64,000 nucleotides of DNA from an uncultured Alistipes sp. (GTDB lineage Bacteria > Bacteroidota > Bacteroidia > Bacteroidales > UBA932): NCBI GenBank assembly GCA_900544195.1, contig UQUJ01000003.1:1-64000 (forward strand), read 5' to 3'. Position 1 is the stretch's first letter. Each line of letters starts with the position of its first letter. The notes beneath the pieces are model-generated. The model worked only from the letters and a program-made list of their open reading frames with translations, was not told where the DNA came from and searched no databases. Below are positions 1-8,520 of this stretch, one piece after another. The position numbers and the translations under genes are program-made.

Positions 1-81
1 GGTACTTCCAACGGGGGTAAAAAGTGGCGAATGGTACTTTTTCAAGTGGACTCAATAATTAACACTAAAAACGAATTCGAC

Positions 82-1293
82 ATGAAAAATCTAAATCCGA
101 CGATAGAACTGGAGCAGATTCTTGGGGGACAGATCTATGACGCGCTGCAGGGGGGAGTGGTTGAGGCGGTGCTCAAGAAGGCCAAGCTGAACAGCGGGGA
201 TGAGTACTGGAGGAGCAACATGGAGGGACACAGCATCAAGATCACGAAGCCGTTGCTGGGGGATCTTTATGCGCTGTGCCATGAGGTTAAGGAGAGACTG
301 GGCTTCGAGGAGGCTGTTGACTTCTATGTGTCGGGTGACTCGACGGTCAACGCGTTTTCTGTGGCGGCCGCTGAGGAAGGGATGCCGCACATCGTGAACC
401 TGAACTCCTCGCTGGTCAGCCTTATGACCGAGGATGAGCTTCGGTTTGTCATCGGACATGAGCTGGGACACCTCATCAACCGGGACAGCGCGCTCAAAAG
501 ACTGATAATGTTCGTGTTCCCGCCGGACAACACAACGCCGCCTATGACCCTTCATTACAAGATCAGGCTTCATGACCAGCTGGCCGAGCTTGTGGCTGAC
601 CGCTATGGCTACATGGCTGTCGGGAAGGTGGACGCATGCGTGACGGCTTTCTTCAAGATGGCGTCCGGGCTGGATCTGGCCAAGATGAATGTCAGCATGG
701 ATGCCTTGCTGGAGGACAACAGCAGACATCTGGACTATTTCCTTAAGGACAAGGGACTCAACCGAGCGTCACATCCTGTCAATCCGATCAGGGTGCAGGC
801 TCTGAATCTGTTCGCCGGGGCGGAGTCCGAGGAGGAGCTTTCAGCAGGCATGGAGCCGCTGATCTCGATCCTGATGAAGGTCGGGAACTCACCGATCGAC
901 GAGTACATGGCCGATTTCATAGCCTCGGTCGGACTGATAGTGGCTGGAGTGGACAACGAGGTCACAAGCGAGGAGGTCAACCACATCATCAGCACATTGG
1001 CCCCGATGACGATCTTCCCGCGTGTCTATCTGGATGAGATCGCGAAGGCGAATGTCAGCGAAGTGTTCTCCAAGGCGATCACGGCCATTCTGGATATTGA
1101 TCCGGGCATGAGAGGTCCCATGCTGCGCTATGTGATGTCTTTGGTGCTGTCTGACAAGGACATCGCAGAAAAGGAACTGGAGTTCATCTATTCGTTCGGA
1201 GCCAATCTTGGATTCGGCGAGAAGGAAATCTCGACGATGTTCGCCGAAACAATCCAGCGGGAATATGTCCCGAGCCTTAACTCGATCTGTTAG
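82..1293 (+). CDS. M48-type zinc metallopeptidase with C-terminal TerB-like domain
   Basis: Predicted cytosolic metallopeptidase of about 403 residues. The zinc motif HELGH lies at about residues 126-130 and a downstream E-x-x-A-D (ELVAD, about 169-173) gives the third ligand, as in M48 proteins. There is no clear membrane segment, unlike HtpX. Roughly residues 266-395 form an all-helical region with repeated acidic 'DNEVTSEE' and 'DKDIAEKE' motifs, typical of TerB-like domains. The start at 82 was chosen over an in-frame ATG at 31, because the 17 extra residues look non-coding and the protein then begins MKNLNP. A Cys-rich protein gene follows on the same strand after 15 bases. The vWA and MoxR genes converge from the other side. 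Substrate unknown; catalytic activity is inferred from motifs only. Confidence 0.8.
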   Translation: MKNLNPTIELEQILGGQIYDALQGGVVEAVLKKAKLNSGDEYWRSNMEGHSIKITKPLLGDLYALCHEVKERLGFEEAVDFYVSGDSTVNAFSVAAAEEGMPHIVNLNSSLVSLMTEDELRFVIGHELGHLINRDSALKRLIMFVFPPDNTTPPMTLHYKIRLHDQLAELVADRYGYMAVGKVDACVTAFFKMASGLDLAKMNVSMDALLEDNSRHLDYFLKDKGLNRASHPVNPIRVQALNLFAGAESEEELSAGMEPLISILMKVGNSPIDEYMADFIASVGLIVAGVDNEVTSEEVNHIISTLAPMTIFPRVYLDEIAKANVSEVFSKAITAILDIDPGMRGPMLRYVMSLVLSDKDIAEKELEFIYSFGANLGFGEKEISTMFAETIQREYVPSLNSIC

Positions 1294-1308
1294 CGTCTCT
1301 TCGGTCTG

Positions 1309-2088
1309 ATGATCGACAAGGTGATACTGGACATCGCGCACAGCGATGACTACACGGACTATCTTTTCATGACCGCCGCTCTGACCAACAGCAGGGTCAT
1401 TCCGCTGATTGATCCTTCGGCGGAGGAACTGAGGAGGCAGAGCGACGGCAACGCATTCATATTCAAGTGCCGCAATTCCAGAAAGGCTCTTGAAAGCGGG
1501 GACGTGACAGTCCGTGCGGATCAATATTCACACACCATTCTGGTGCTTTCGCGGATTTATTTGGATGACGATGGGGAGATTGACGCAGGCAATGCCGAGA
1601 TCGTGAGGAGCCTGATCCAGAAGGCCGCCACCGATGTGCTGGAGTCGGCGGAAAACCTCAAGGAGGTTTACAGGCTCCACTTCCCGACGTTCTGGGCTGA
1701 AAGGGAGCGGATCTACGGAAATCCGAGGTTTTTCTACGCCCGCACGGGAATATTCAACCGCCAAATCTACAAGGAAGTCCCTTTGGGCGTGATAATCAAG
1801 GCGATAGAGGAAGCGCCCGATCTTTTCAGATCCGGGTCCATTGGTGGCTGCCATTGCAAGGAAAGGCCGATTCTCATTGATTATGAATATGATTACGCAG
1901 CCCTTGACGAGTGTGTCCTGCACACATGGTGCCCGACATGCCGTTCAAGGCGTGGCTTCAAGGTGCGGAACTTTGATCTTGAAAGGGCCTGCTCGGCATT
2001 CATCGGACGGATCCATAATGAATATGACAAAGGGCAGGGATTCAGCACATTGAGCCTGTTCGACGTGCTGGACGCTCTCTCATCATAG
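1309..2088 (+). CDS. Hypothetical protein with C-terminal Cys/His zinc-ribbon-like motif
   Basis: I do not recognise this 259-residue protein. The N-terminal two thirds is a mixed alpha/beta region with no known motif. Around residues 182-220 it carries C-H-C and, after about 30 residues, C-P-T-C, with one further Cys between them, a plausible zinc-binding knuckle. It starts 15 bases after the stop of the M48/TerB gene, so the two are probably co-transcribed. It ends two bases before the stop of the vWA gene on the opposite strand, and an 11-base unit (TAGTCTCATCG) is duplicated in tandem at this junction. No signal peptide or membrane segment is visible. The partnership suggests an adaptor or substrate-recognition role in the AAA+/vWA locus, which is inference only. 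Confidence 0.7.
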   Translation: MIDKVILDIAHSDDYTDYLFMTAALTNSRVIPLIDPSAEELRRQSDGNAFIFKCRNSRKALESGDVTVRADQYSHTILVLSRIYLDDDGEIDAGNAEIVRSLIQKAATDVLESAENLKEVYRLHFPTFWAERERIYGNPRFFYARTGIFNRQIYKEVPLGVIIKAIEEAPDLFRSGSIGGCHCKERPILIDYEYDYAALDECVLHTWCPTCRSRRGFKVRNFDLERACSAFIGRIHNEYDKGQGFSTLSLFDVLDALSS

Positions 2089-2090
2089 TC

Positions 2091-3188
2091 TCATCGTAGT
2101 CTCATCGTGCAGACCCTGCCGGAGCGGGACATCCAGCCGGAATTTCTCCTGTACGCCTCCGCACTTTCGCAGACCCACAGGATCTCCGCCTTGAAATTGT
2201 CGGGAATGACGGGTGGGGGAGCCTCTCCGTCCGTGACAATGACCAGACCGTCGTAGCCTCCTTTCGCCGCATAGTCCACCGGCACCTGGAAATCCGTTCC
2301 TCCACGGCCGAACGCAAAAGTTTCCTTGAGGGCATGTCTGAGCCTGTCTTTGACCGTGACATACATCTCGAACTGGATGACGTCAATCTCCGTGATTCCG
2401 TACTTGAACGCGCTGTTGGCAACGCCCAAAAAATAGCCCAGCGCCTCGCTGGACACCGAACCGCTGACATCCAGCGCGACAAGAATACGGCTTGTGAACC
2501 GACGGACGGACCCCATGTTCTCGAATCCTGTCCTGCGTGACGGGCGCATCCTTGTCAGCCTTCTGTCCATTGAAAGCACCGAGGATCTGAACCCCGCAAG
2601 CACGTTTTTCCAGTTGATCGATGCCTGGGATGAGGCCTTCACACTTTCCAGCAGGTCGCCGGTCAACGATCCCCAGTCCTTTATTCCTTCAAGGACTCCG
2701 TTGACGAGCGCTATCTGGAGAGGGTCGTCGTCCCAAAGTTCCGACACATCCCGCAGCGAAGGATCGCCTGACGGAATGACGCCTTCTTCCATGGCTTTCT
2801 CGACTTTTCGGGAATATGCCTCATAGGAGAGTCCGGCCTCGAATCCTGAACCATCTGCTGTCTGCAGGTTGAAACGGGAGAACGTGTAGTTGTCGCTGAT
2901 CACAAGGTTGCTTCCGAAGACCATCGCCTCCCCTCGGCAACCGTCCGGACGCCGCTCGTAGGGGTGCTTCAGCATGATGCGTAGCACTTCCGTCCTCAAT
3001 GCCTCCTCCAGGGCGTCGTCGGACATCTCACGGACAAAATCCGGATTACATTCGATCCTTCCGCCTCCGCTGCGCACGGGACAGCGCATCTTGACGTTCC
3101 CGGCGATCTCATGCGAGCAGATCACGGCGAATAGAGCGGGCTCGGTGACGAACCAGCGTTTGATGATCCTCTCAATGCGGTCTTCCAT
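2091..3188 (-). CDS. vWA-like protein of the DUF2201 (metallopeptidase-like plus vWA) type
   Basis: Protein of 365 residues with the two-part layout of DUF2201/COG3864 proteins: an N-terminal putative metallopeptidase-like region and a C-terminal von Willebrand A domain. The vWA MIDAS is complete: DVSGS at 240-244, GGTDF at 296-300 and TDGE at 319-322. The N-terminal helix where a zinc HExxH would lie reads EALRTEVLRIMLKH (about 62-75). Both motif residues needed for an active protease appear altered, so this domain may be non-catalytic. The gene abuts the MoxR gene upstream with no spacer (stop at 3189-3191, ATG at 3186-3188), giving obvious translational coupling. Pairing of a MoxR ATPase with a vWA protein is a known chaperone arrangement in which the MIDAS presents the substrate or metal centre. 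Confidence 0.8.
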   Translation of the reverse strand: MEDRIERIIKRWFVTEPALFAVICSHEIAGNVKMRCPVRSGGGRIECNPDFVREMSDDALEEALRTEVLRIMLKHPYERRPDGCRGEAMVFGSNLVISDNYTFSRFNLQTADGSGFEAGLSYEAYSRKVEKAMEEGVIPSGDPSLRDVSELWDDDPLQIALVNGVLEGIKDWGSLTGDLLESVKASSQASINWKNVLAGFRSSVLSMDRRLTRMRPSRRTGFENMGSVRRFTSRILVALDVSGSVSSEALGYFLGVANSAFKYGITEIDVIQFEMYVTVKDRLRHALKETFAFGRGGTDFQVPVDYAAKGGYDGLVIVTDGEAPPPVIPDNFKAEILWVCESAEAYRRNSGWMSRSGRVCTMRLR

Positions 3189-4274
3189 CTACTTGAGGCC
3201 TTTGACGAAACGGACCAGTGTGATTGTCAGAGTCCGGCATTCCTTGGCCATGAAAGCCACGGCCTTGGGGTAGGTCCGGCGGACATAAAGGTTGGCGAAA
3301 TGCGCGGCGGCTTCCTTGTGGGAGCCAGTAAGGCATTCAAAATAGTCCACGAGGTTTTGTTTGACATTCTTCATGTCGGTCTCCGTGACTTTCTCGACCT
3401 CAAGGCATCTGAATATGCTGTCGTTCACTGTTGACAACTCGTGCAGCGAGTAGCCGTCGATTCTGTCCCTGACGGAATGGAAACTGTACAACACATCCTT
3501 TCCGCTGGCCAGCCTGTTCATTGTCACGCTGCTTCGGAACGCGACGGTGGCCTTTGCCCCGACAATCGCCGCGATGGCTTTTTGATGGACAGGAGTCATC
3601 GTCTCGACTCCCGAGATGATGTCTGACACTCGTTTCCATGCCCTGCGGTCCGGGGTCTTGTCCAGCCCGGTGTCCTCGTTCTCTTTCATGTCCGGGTTCC
3701 TGTCCAGCCAGACAGGGTTATCCTCGATGAAATCCATGACCCGTCTGTCCACTCCGTTGCGTCCCGCCCACAGAAGCCATTCCTGGACTGTAGGCTGGAA
3801 ATTCACAATGTCGAAACGGCTGACCAGAGCCGGGTCCAGGTCCGTGAGCTGGTACCGGTCGCCCTCGTTGACCGCGCTGATGATCCGGCTCCCTTCCGGC
3901 AGCCGGCGTCCGGCCAGTGTCCTGTTGAGGGCCAGGTCCATGATGGTCTGGAGAATCTCCGGACGTGCCCTGTTCAGCTCGTCCAGAAACAGGACGATCG
4001 GCTTGCCGTCCAACGGGAACCAGTAAGGGGGCATGAAGTCGGTCTTGCCGGTCTTCTCGTTTCTCGCCGGGATGCCTATGAGGTCTCCGGGATCAGCCAT
4101 CTGGCCGAGGAACAGAGGGACAACGGGCATGCCGCGAGAGTTGAAATATTCAGTGAGAATCTCTGACTTCCCGATCCCGTGCCGTCCGACCAGCATGATG
4201 TTGTGGCTGGCAGGTATCAGGTCAAGGAGCTGCAGAAGCTCGGTTGTGTTTACTCTTATGTTAGACATGGCCAT
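3189..4274 (-). CDS. MoxR-family AAA+ ATPase
   Basis: Cytosolic AAA+ ATPase of 361 residues in the MoxR/COG0714 group. Walker A is GRHGIGKS (30-37) and Walker B is VLFLDELNRA (about 94-103). The sensor-1 region SAVNEGD and the conserved LVSRFD segment follow, as is typical of MoxR proteins. The methionine at 4274 is used here, but a second in-frame ATG two codons later (MSNIR) is equally possible. It lies six bases downstream of the triple AAA+ gene and directly abuts the vWA gene, forming a three-gene minus-strand operon. MoxR ATPases generally remodel or activate partners together with vWA proteins; the partner here is presumably the adjacent vWA gene product. It is distinct from the second MoxR protein at 30.0-31.0 kb of the Bat operon. 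Confidence 0.88.
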   Translation of the reverse strand: MAMSNIRVNTTELLQLLDLIPASHNIMLVGRHGIGKSEILTEYFNSRGMPVVPLFLGQMADPGDLIGIPARNEKTGKTDFMPPYWFPLDGKPIVLFLDELNRARPEILQTIMDLALNRTLAGRRLPEGSRIISAVNEGDRYQLTDLDPALVSRFDIVNFQPTVQEWLLWAGRNGVDRRVMDFIEDNPVWLDRNPDMKENEDTGLDKTPDRRAWKRVSDIISGVETMTPVHQKAIAAIVGAKATVAFRSSVTMNRLASGKDVLYSFHSVRDRIDGYSLHELSTVNDSIFRCLEVEKVTETDMKNVKQNLVDYFECLTGSHKEAAAHFANLYVRRTYPKAVAFMAKECRTLTITLVRFVKGLK

Positions 4275-4280
4275 TCGTAT

Positions 4281-7088
4281 TCAGAAACCGATCTTCCCTT
4301 TCTTGGAGTCCCATTTGAAGGTCTCGATGTCGGCCAGCTGTACCTGATGGGACTTCGGTGGCCGGGCGAGGCCGGATTCGCGGAGGATTACCTGCTGGTA
4401 GATTGTGCGTGACATGAGTTTCATGGTTCTGGCCGACGCTCCGATCGATGAGTTCAGGGATTTCAGGAAGCCTTTGATGTGCCTTTCGGCGGCCGGACTG
4501 AAGCTGACCAGGAACTTTTCGAGACATCCGCAGAGAATCTGGAAGAGCTCGTCAGGGGTGAAGTCTTTGAAGACCAGAGTGTGGTCGAACTCATAGACTC
4601 CGCCGTCAGAGAGCTGCTCGGCCACGTTTTTGTTAGGAGCGTCCAGCTCGGCGAGGATCAAGGCGCATTCGCCTCCGCTCTCGATGGTCAATTCCTTGAC
4701 TTTCAATCGGATCTGCTCGACGCTGCGACCGTAGTAGCTTCTTGTGCCGTCAAATTTGGAATCATCCACGTCAATGAATATCAATCCGTTGCAAGACTTC
4801 TTCACCGCCTCCTGAAGCACGGCGTCACAGTCTGACTCTGAGACATTGAATATTCGTTCACCCTTTATCTCGGTTATGTGGCTGTTCGCGATGAGGCGCA
4901 TCCCCTTAAGGATCTCCGCCATAATCTCCGCCACCGTGCTCTTGCCGGTTCCGCTCTTGCCGATGAATCTCCAGGACAGAAGCCCTTTGCCGACGTAAGG
5001 CTCGCCGATAGAGTGGAGGTAGCGGGCGGATTGGACAAAATTATGGATCGCATGCTTGACGTTTGGCAAACCCGCGAGGCTGTCAAGTCTCTTCAGCGCC
5101 TCGTCGATCGCCACATCGTCAAAGATGACATCTTTCTGGGCCTTGTTGACCACAACATCCTCGGGTAGGATCGTGCTGAGATCTTCGGCGGTGGGATTGT
5201 CCATCTTTGCTGTCCTTGCCCCAAGAGTCGCGAGTATCTCGTTCTGCAGGAGATTGGACACGAAACGTCCGTTGCCGAAGCGAGGGGACGGCTTCTCGGA
5301 TTCGGCCCGGATGATGGCCTGCATATTCAGTTCCGCCCCTTCGGTCAGGTTGAATCCTTGCCTATGGATCATCAACTTGCCTATCTCAAGGAGCTCGTCG
5401 GTCGTGTAGTCCTCGAAATTGAAGACATTCGGGAAACGGCTTTCTATTCCTTCATTGCTTTCCAACAGCTTTTTCATCGGAGCCGTGTAGCCGGCAAGGA
5501 TCACGACCATGTCAAGGTTGTTTTTGCCGAGTTCCGTAAGCAGCGAGTTCATCACTATCCGCCCGAAATCCCTTTCGCCGCCTTCGGCCAGTTGGTAGGC
5601 CTCATCGATGAAAAGGATATTGCCTCGTGCCCTGGCCAGAAGATTGTTCATCTTGTACTCCGTTTCCCCTATATACTGTCCGACCATCTGGCTTTTCTCC
5701 GTGCGGATGACCCGCCCGACGGACAGGATCCCCCATTCGGCGAACACCTTGCCTATGATCTCCGCGACTGTGGTCTTTCCTGTTCCGGGATTCCCGAGAA
5801 AGGCCATGTGCAGACGCGGCATGCTGGTCGGGAGACCGAGTTCCATCCGCCTTGATGCCAGCCTCACGGCGTTGAGGTAGTCCTTGACCCTTGTCTTTAT
5901 CCTCGCAAGGCCTATGAGGTCATCAAGTTCCGCCATTCCGTCACCAGAGCTGCCATTGATCGAAGGGATGCTTTCCGCCACGACAAGCCCCAAGTCATCA
6001 GCGATCTCGGGATCCTCGCTGTCCGCTATCCTCTTGTACATGGCCGGGATGATCTTCTCGTCAAAAAGACGCTGCACAAACCTGGCGTTCTCAAAGTTCG
6101 GTCCTCGCTGGTTGTACTTGTGAAGGAGGAACATCTCAAGTTTCTTCTTTGCCTGCGGGGCAAGATGCACATCCCTTTCCTCGCAGCATCTGTCCACGAT
6201 CCGGTACAGTTCCTCCGGCTTGAAGTCCTCCATGTAAACCGGTTCCTGGAAATGCTCCCTGAGTTCAGGATAAGCGGCGAGCAGGGACTCCATCCCCTGT
6301 GGCTCTCCGGTCAGCACGAGCATCCAGTTGGATTGTTTCGCCGGGTCGTTCAGCTCGTCGATGAGACTACGTACGATCTGTTGCTCGTTGTCGATGGGCT
6401 TGTTCTCGCTGTGATAGAGCTCATGTGCGTTTTCAAAGACGAGGACACCTCCGATGGCGTAGTGTATCTCACTGGTGATGGTGCTGTTGGACACTTTGGC
6501 AAGATTGGTCAGCCTGATGCTGTTCTCGGGCAGCATGCCGAGGGCGTGATAGATTTCCGCCAGATACTTGACACAACAGGATTTCCCGGTGCCGGGATTC
6601 CCGATGAGTATTGTGTGCATCGTGGGCAGATTCTTCTTCAGCCCTAAGGCGTCCCGGATTTCCGCGACACCATGGAGGCTGATGATACCCTCCATCCTTC
6701 TCTTGAGGTTGTTCCAGCCCGGCATCTCATTCATTCTGCCCAGAACCTCTCTGGCCGAGAGATCTTCCGGCTCCGATGATTCCGGCTCCGACTCTGATTC
6801 CGTCTCGTTTTCGGTTTTGTCTTCCGGGACGGAGTCAAGGGCAAGCATTTTCTCCAGATCTTCATCGTATTCCGATTCGGATTGTCTTTTCTGCCCCAAC
6901 TTCCAGAGTGCGTAGGACATGCAGAAATGGAAAAGTGTTTCGTCCATCAAATCCCCGATCAAGGACTCCTCGATGTCCGATCTGTCCATTCCGTCTTCTA
7001 TCCTGCTGTCAATCAGCTCCATCAGCCTCTGTTGCTCGGGATTGGGATTCTTGAACATCTCTGAATGATCGGTAGGCAGTGTGAACAT
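4281..7088 (-). CDS. Triple CbxX/SpoVK-type AAA+ ATPase
   Basis: Large protein (about 935 residues) with three tandem AAA+ modules related to CbxX/CfxQ/SpoVK. The N-terminal 110 residues are helical and followed by an acidic Ser/Glu linker. Walker A motifs are GNPGTGKS (about 163-170), GNPGTGKT (about 432-439) and GKSGTGKS (about 710-717). Walker B is canonical only in module 2 (ILFIDEA, about 491-497). Module 1 has VFENAH and module 3 has IFIDVDD, so the hydrolytic Glu is displaced or absent there. Module 2 is probably the main ATPase. The start at 7088 is preferred over an ATG at 7127, which would lie upstream of the transcription start predicted from the -7 box at 7116-7123. First gene of the operon with the MoxR and vWA genes; a remodelling role is inferred. 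Confidence 0.85.
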   Translation of the reverse strand: MFTLPTDHSEMFKNPNPEQQRLMELIDSRIEDGMDRSDIEESLIGDLMDETLFHFCMSYALWKLGQKRQSESEYDEDLEKMLALDSVPEDKTENETESESEPESSEPEDLSAREVLGRMNEMPGWNNLKRRMEGIISLHGVAEIRDALGLKKNLPTMHTILIGNPGTGKSCCVKYLAEIYHALGMLPENSIRLTNLAKVSNSTITSEIHYAIGGVLVFENAHELYHSENKPIDNEQQIVRSLIDELNDPAKQSNWMLVLTGEPQGMESLLAAYPELREHFQEPVYMEDFKPEELYRIVDRCCEERDVHLAPQAKKKLEMFLLHKYNQRGPNFENARFVQRLFDEKIIPAMYKRIADSEDPEIADDLGLVVAESIPSINGSSGDGMAELDDLIGLARIKTRVKDYLNAVRLASRRMELGLPTSMPRLHMAFLGNPGTGKTTVAEIIGKVFAEWGILSVGRVIRTEKSQMVGQYIGETEYKMNNLLARARGNILFIDEAYQLAEGGERDFGRIVMNSLLTELGKNNLDMVVILAGYTAPMKKLLESNEGIESRFPNVFNFEDYTTDELLEIGKLMIHRQGFNLTEGAELNMQAIIRAESEKPSPRFGNGRFVSNLLQNEILATLGARTAKMDNPTAEDLSTILPEDVVVNKAQKDVIFDDVAIDEALKRLDSLAGLPNVKHAIHNFVQSARYLHSIGEPYVGKGLLSWRFIGKSGTGKSTVAEIMAEILKGMRLIANSHITEIKGERIFNVSESDCDAVLQEAVKKSCNGLIFIDVDDSKFDGTRSYYGRSVEQIRLKVKELTIESGGECALILAELDAPNKNVAEQLSDGGVYEFDHTLVFKDFTPDELFQILCGCLEKFLVSFSPAAERHIKGFLKSLNSSIGASARTMKLMSRTIYQQVILRESGLARPPKSHQVQLADIETFKWDSKKGKIGF

Positions 7089-7115
7089 GATATCGTGTGG
7101 TTTGTTATTCACGTG

Positions 7116-7123
7116 CAAAAATA
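7116..7123 (-). promoter_or_regulatory. Putative -7 promoter box (TATTTTTG) of the triple-AAA+ operon
   Basis: The reverse strand reads TATTTTTG, matching the Bacteroidota -7 consensus TAnnTTTG, about 28 bases before the ATG at 7088. A -33 element at the usual 19-23 base distance is not evident, so the assignment is tentative. Confidence 0.4.
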
Positions 7124-7173
7124 ACAAATTAATCCCTCAAATCACCACACGTGACGATGAATCATCACAAATG

Positions 7174-8502
7174 TCACATCATCCTGCCGAATCGCCGCAG
7201 GTCGGAGCGGTAGCGGGCGTAGAAGAAGATTCCGGCGAGGGTGAGGCCGATAGGGAAGCCCATCCATATTCCGTGGATGCCGAGACCTGCCTTGAAGCCA
7301 AGAAGGTAGGCGGAAGGGATGGCGATGAGGTAGTAGCTGACAAAAGCCGCGTACATGATCGGCTTGACGTCCTGGATGCCTCGCAGCACATTGGCGAAAC
7401 AAAGCTGGAGGCCGTCGCCGAACTGGTAGGCGAAGAGCAGGAAGAAAAGCGACACTGCAAGGGCTGTAACCTCAGGGGAATCACTGAATATTCCTGCGGC
7501 CTGGTAGCGGAAGCAGTAAAGCAGCACCGACAGCGTGGCGGAGATGCCGAGGGTCATGAAGTATCCTTTGCGGGCATATTCACGGACAGACTTCAAGTCC
7601 TTTCTGCCGAAGGCGTTGCTGACGAGGATCGAGACGGCGAACGAGAGTCCCTGCATCATCAGGAAGAAAAGCTGCGAGATGGTGATGACCACCTGATGGG
7701 CGGCCAGCTGGATGACTCCCAGCCAACCTGCCATCACAGCCGCGAACGTGAACGTGGAGGATTCCAGGGCCATCTGGATGCCGACCGGGTAGCCCATCTT
7801 GAAGACCCCCTTCATCTTGTCGCGGGAAAGGAGAGCATCCTTGATCGCGCGGGCATATTCATTCATCTTTTTTGACTTGAATATGTACACGGCGAACACT
7901 ATGAGAATCAGCACTCTGGAGACGAGTGTGCTGATGCCGGCCCCCGTGAGACCCATCTCCGGGAATCCGAGTCTGCCGTAGATCAGCACCCAGTTTCCAA
8001 AGATGTTGAGTATGTTGCCGATCATCAGCAGCGTCATAGAGATCATCGGGCGGCAGATTCCGTCTGTGAACTGTTTGAGGACATTGAATCCGAGGGCGAA
8101 GACAGTGGAGATGCCGACTATGATGAAATACGGCTTGATGTAAGGCGTCAGTTCCGGAGCCTGGCCGAAATGGTCGAGGCACAAATAGATGATTGTGAGG
8201 AGTATGAGGCTGATTCCTCCAATGATTCCGTTGGTCACGAGACCGTTCTTCACTGTTATCCCGATTCCTTTGATGTTTCCTGTTCCGTTGTCCGCACCGA
8301 TCATCGGAGTCATTCCGGCGGCGAATCCCAACTCGGTAAGGATGAACAGGTTCATGACATTGTTGACGAATGATGACGCGGCGAGCTCATCCACGCTGTG
8401 CCACCCGATCATGATGTTGTCGGCGAACGCCAGAATTATGACGCAGGCCTGTCCGAGCATGATCGGCAGACCGATCCTGAGTATTTCCCTTATTTTCTGC
8501 AT
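7174..8502 (-). CDS. MATE family efflux transporter
   Basis: Polytopic inner-membrane protein of 442 residues, the usual length for the multidrug and toxic compound extrusion (MATE/NorM-DinF) family. It shows about twelve hydrophobic segments in two similar halves. The first half begins with the family-like segment around LPIMLGQACVIILAFADNIM, and the second half opens after a charged KSKKMNEYARAIKD loop. MATE proteins export cationic drugs or metabolites in exchange for H+ or Na+; the substrate here cannot be predicted. The gene is followed on the same strand, 18 bases away on the 5' side, by the EamA transporter gene, so the two probably share a transcript starting at the promoter near 9.65 kb. 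Confidence 0.92.
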   Translation of the reverse strand: MQKIREILRIGLPIMLGQACVIILAFADNIMIGWHSVDELAASSFVNNVMNLFILTELGFAAGMTPMIGADNGTGNIKGIGITVKNGLVTNGIIGGISLILLTIIYLCLDHFGQAPELTPYIKPYFIIVGISTVFALGFNVLKQFTDGICRPMISMTLLMIGNILNIFGNWVLIYGRLGFPEMGLTGAGISTLVSRVLILIVFAVYIFKSKKMNEYARAIKDALLSRDKMKGVFKMGYPVGIQMALESSTFTFAAVMAGWLGVIQLAAHQVVITISQLFFLMMQGLSFAVSILVSNAFGRKDLKSVREYARKGYFMTLGISATLSVLLYCFRYQAAGIFSDSPEVTALAVSLFFLLFAYQFGDGLQLCFANVLRGIQDVKPIMYAAFVSYYLIAIPSAYLLGFKAGLGIHGIWMGFPIGLTLAGIFFYARYRSDLRRFGRMM

Positions 8503-8520
8503 GATGACAAATTTCGCCGC

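Noticed and set aside
2086..2107. Tandem 11-base duplication at the convergent gene ends as a repeat element
   Set aside because: Short, single instance and explained by local slippage at the junction.
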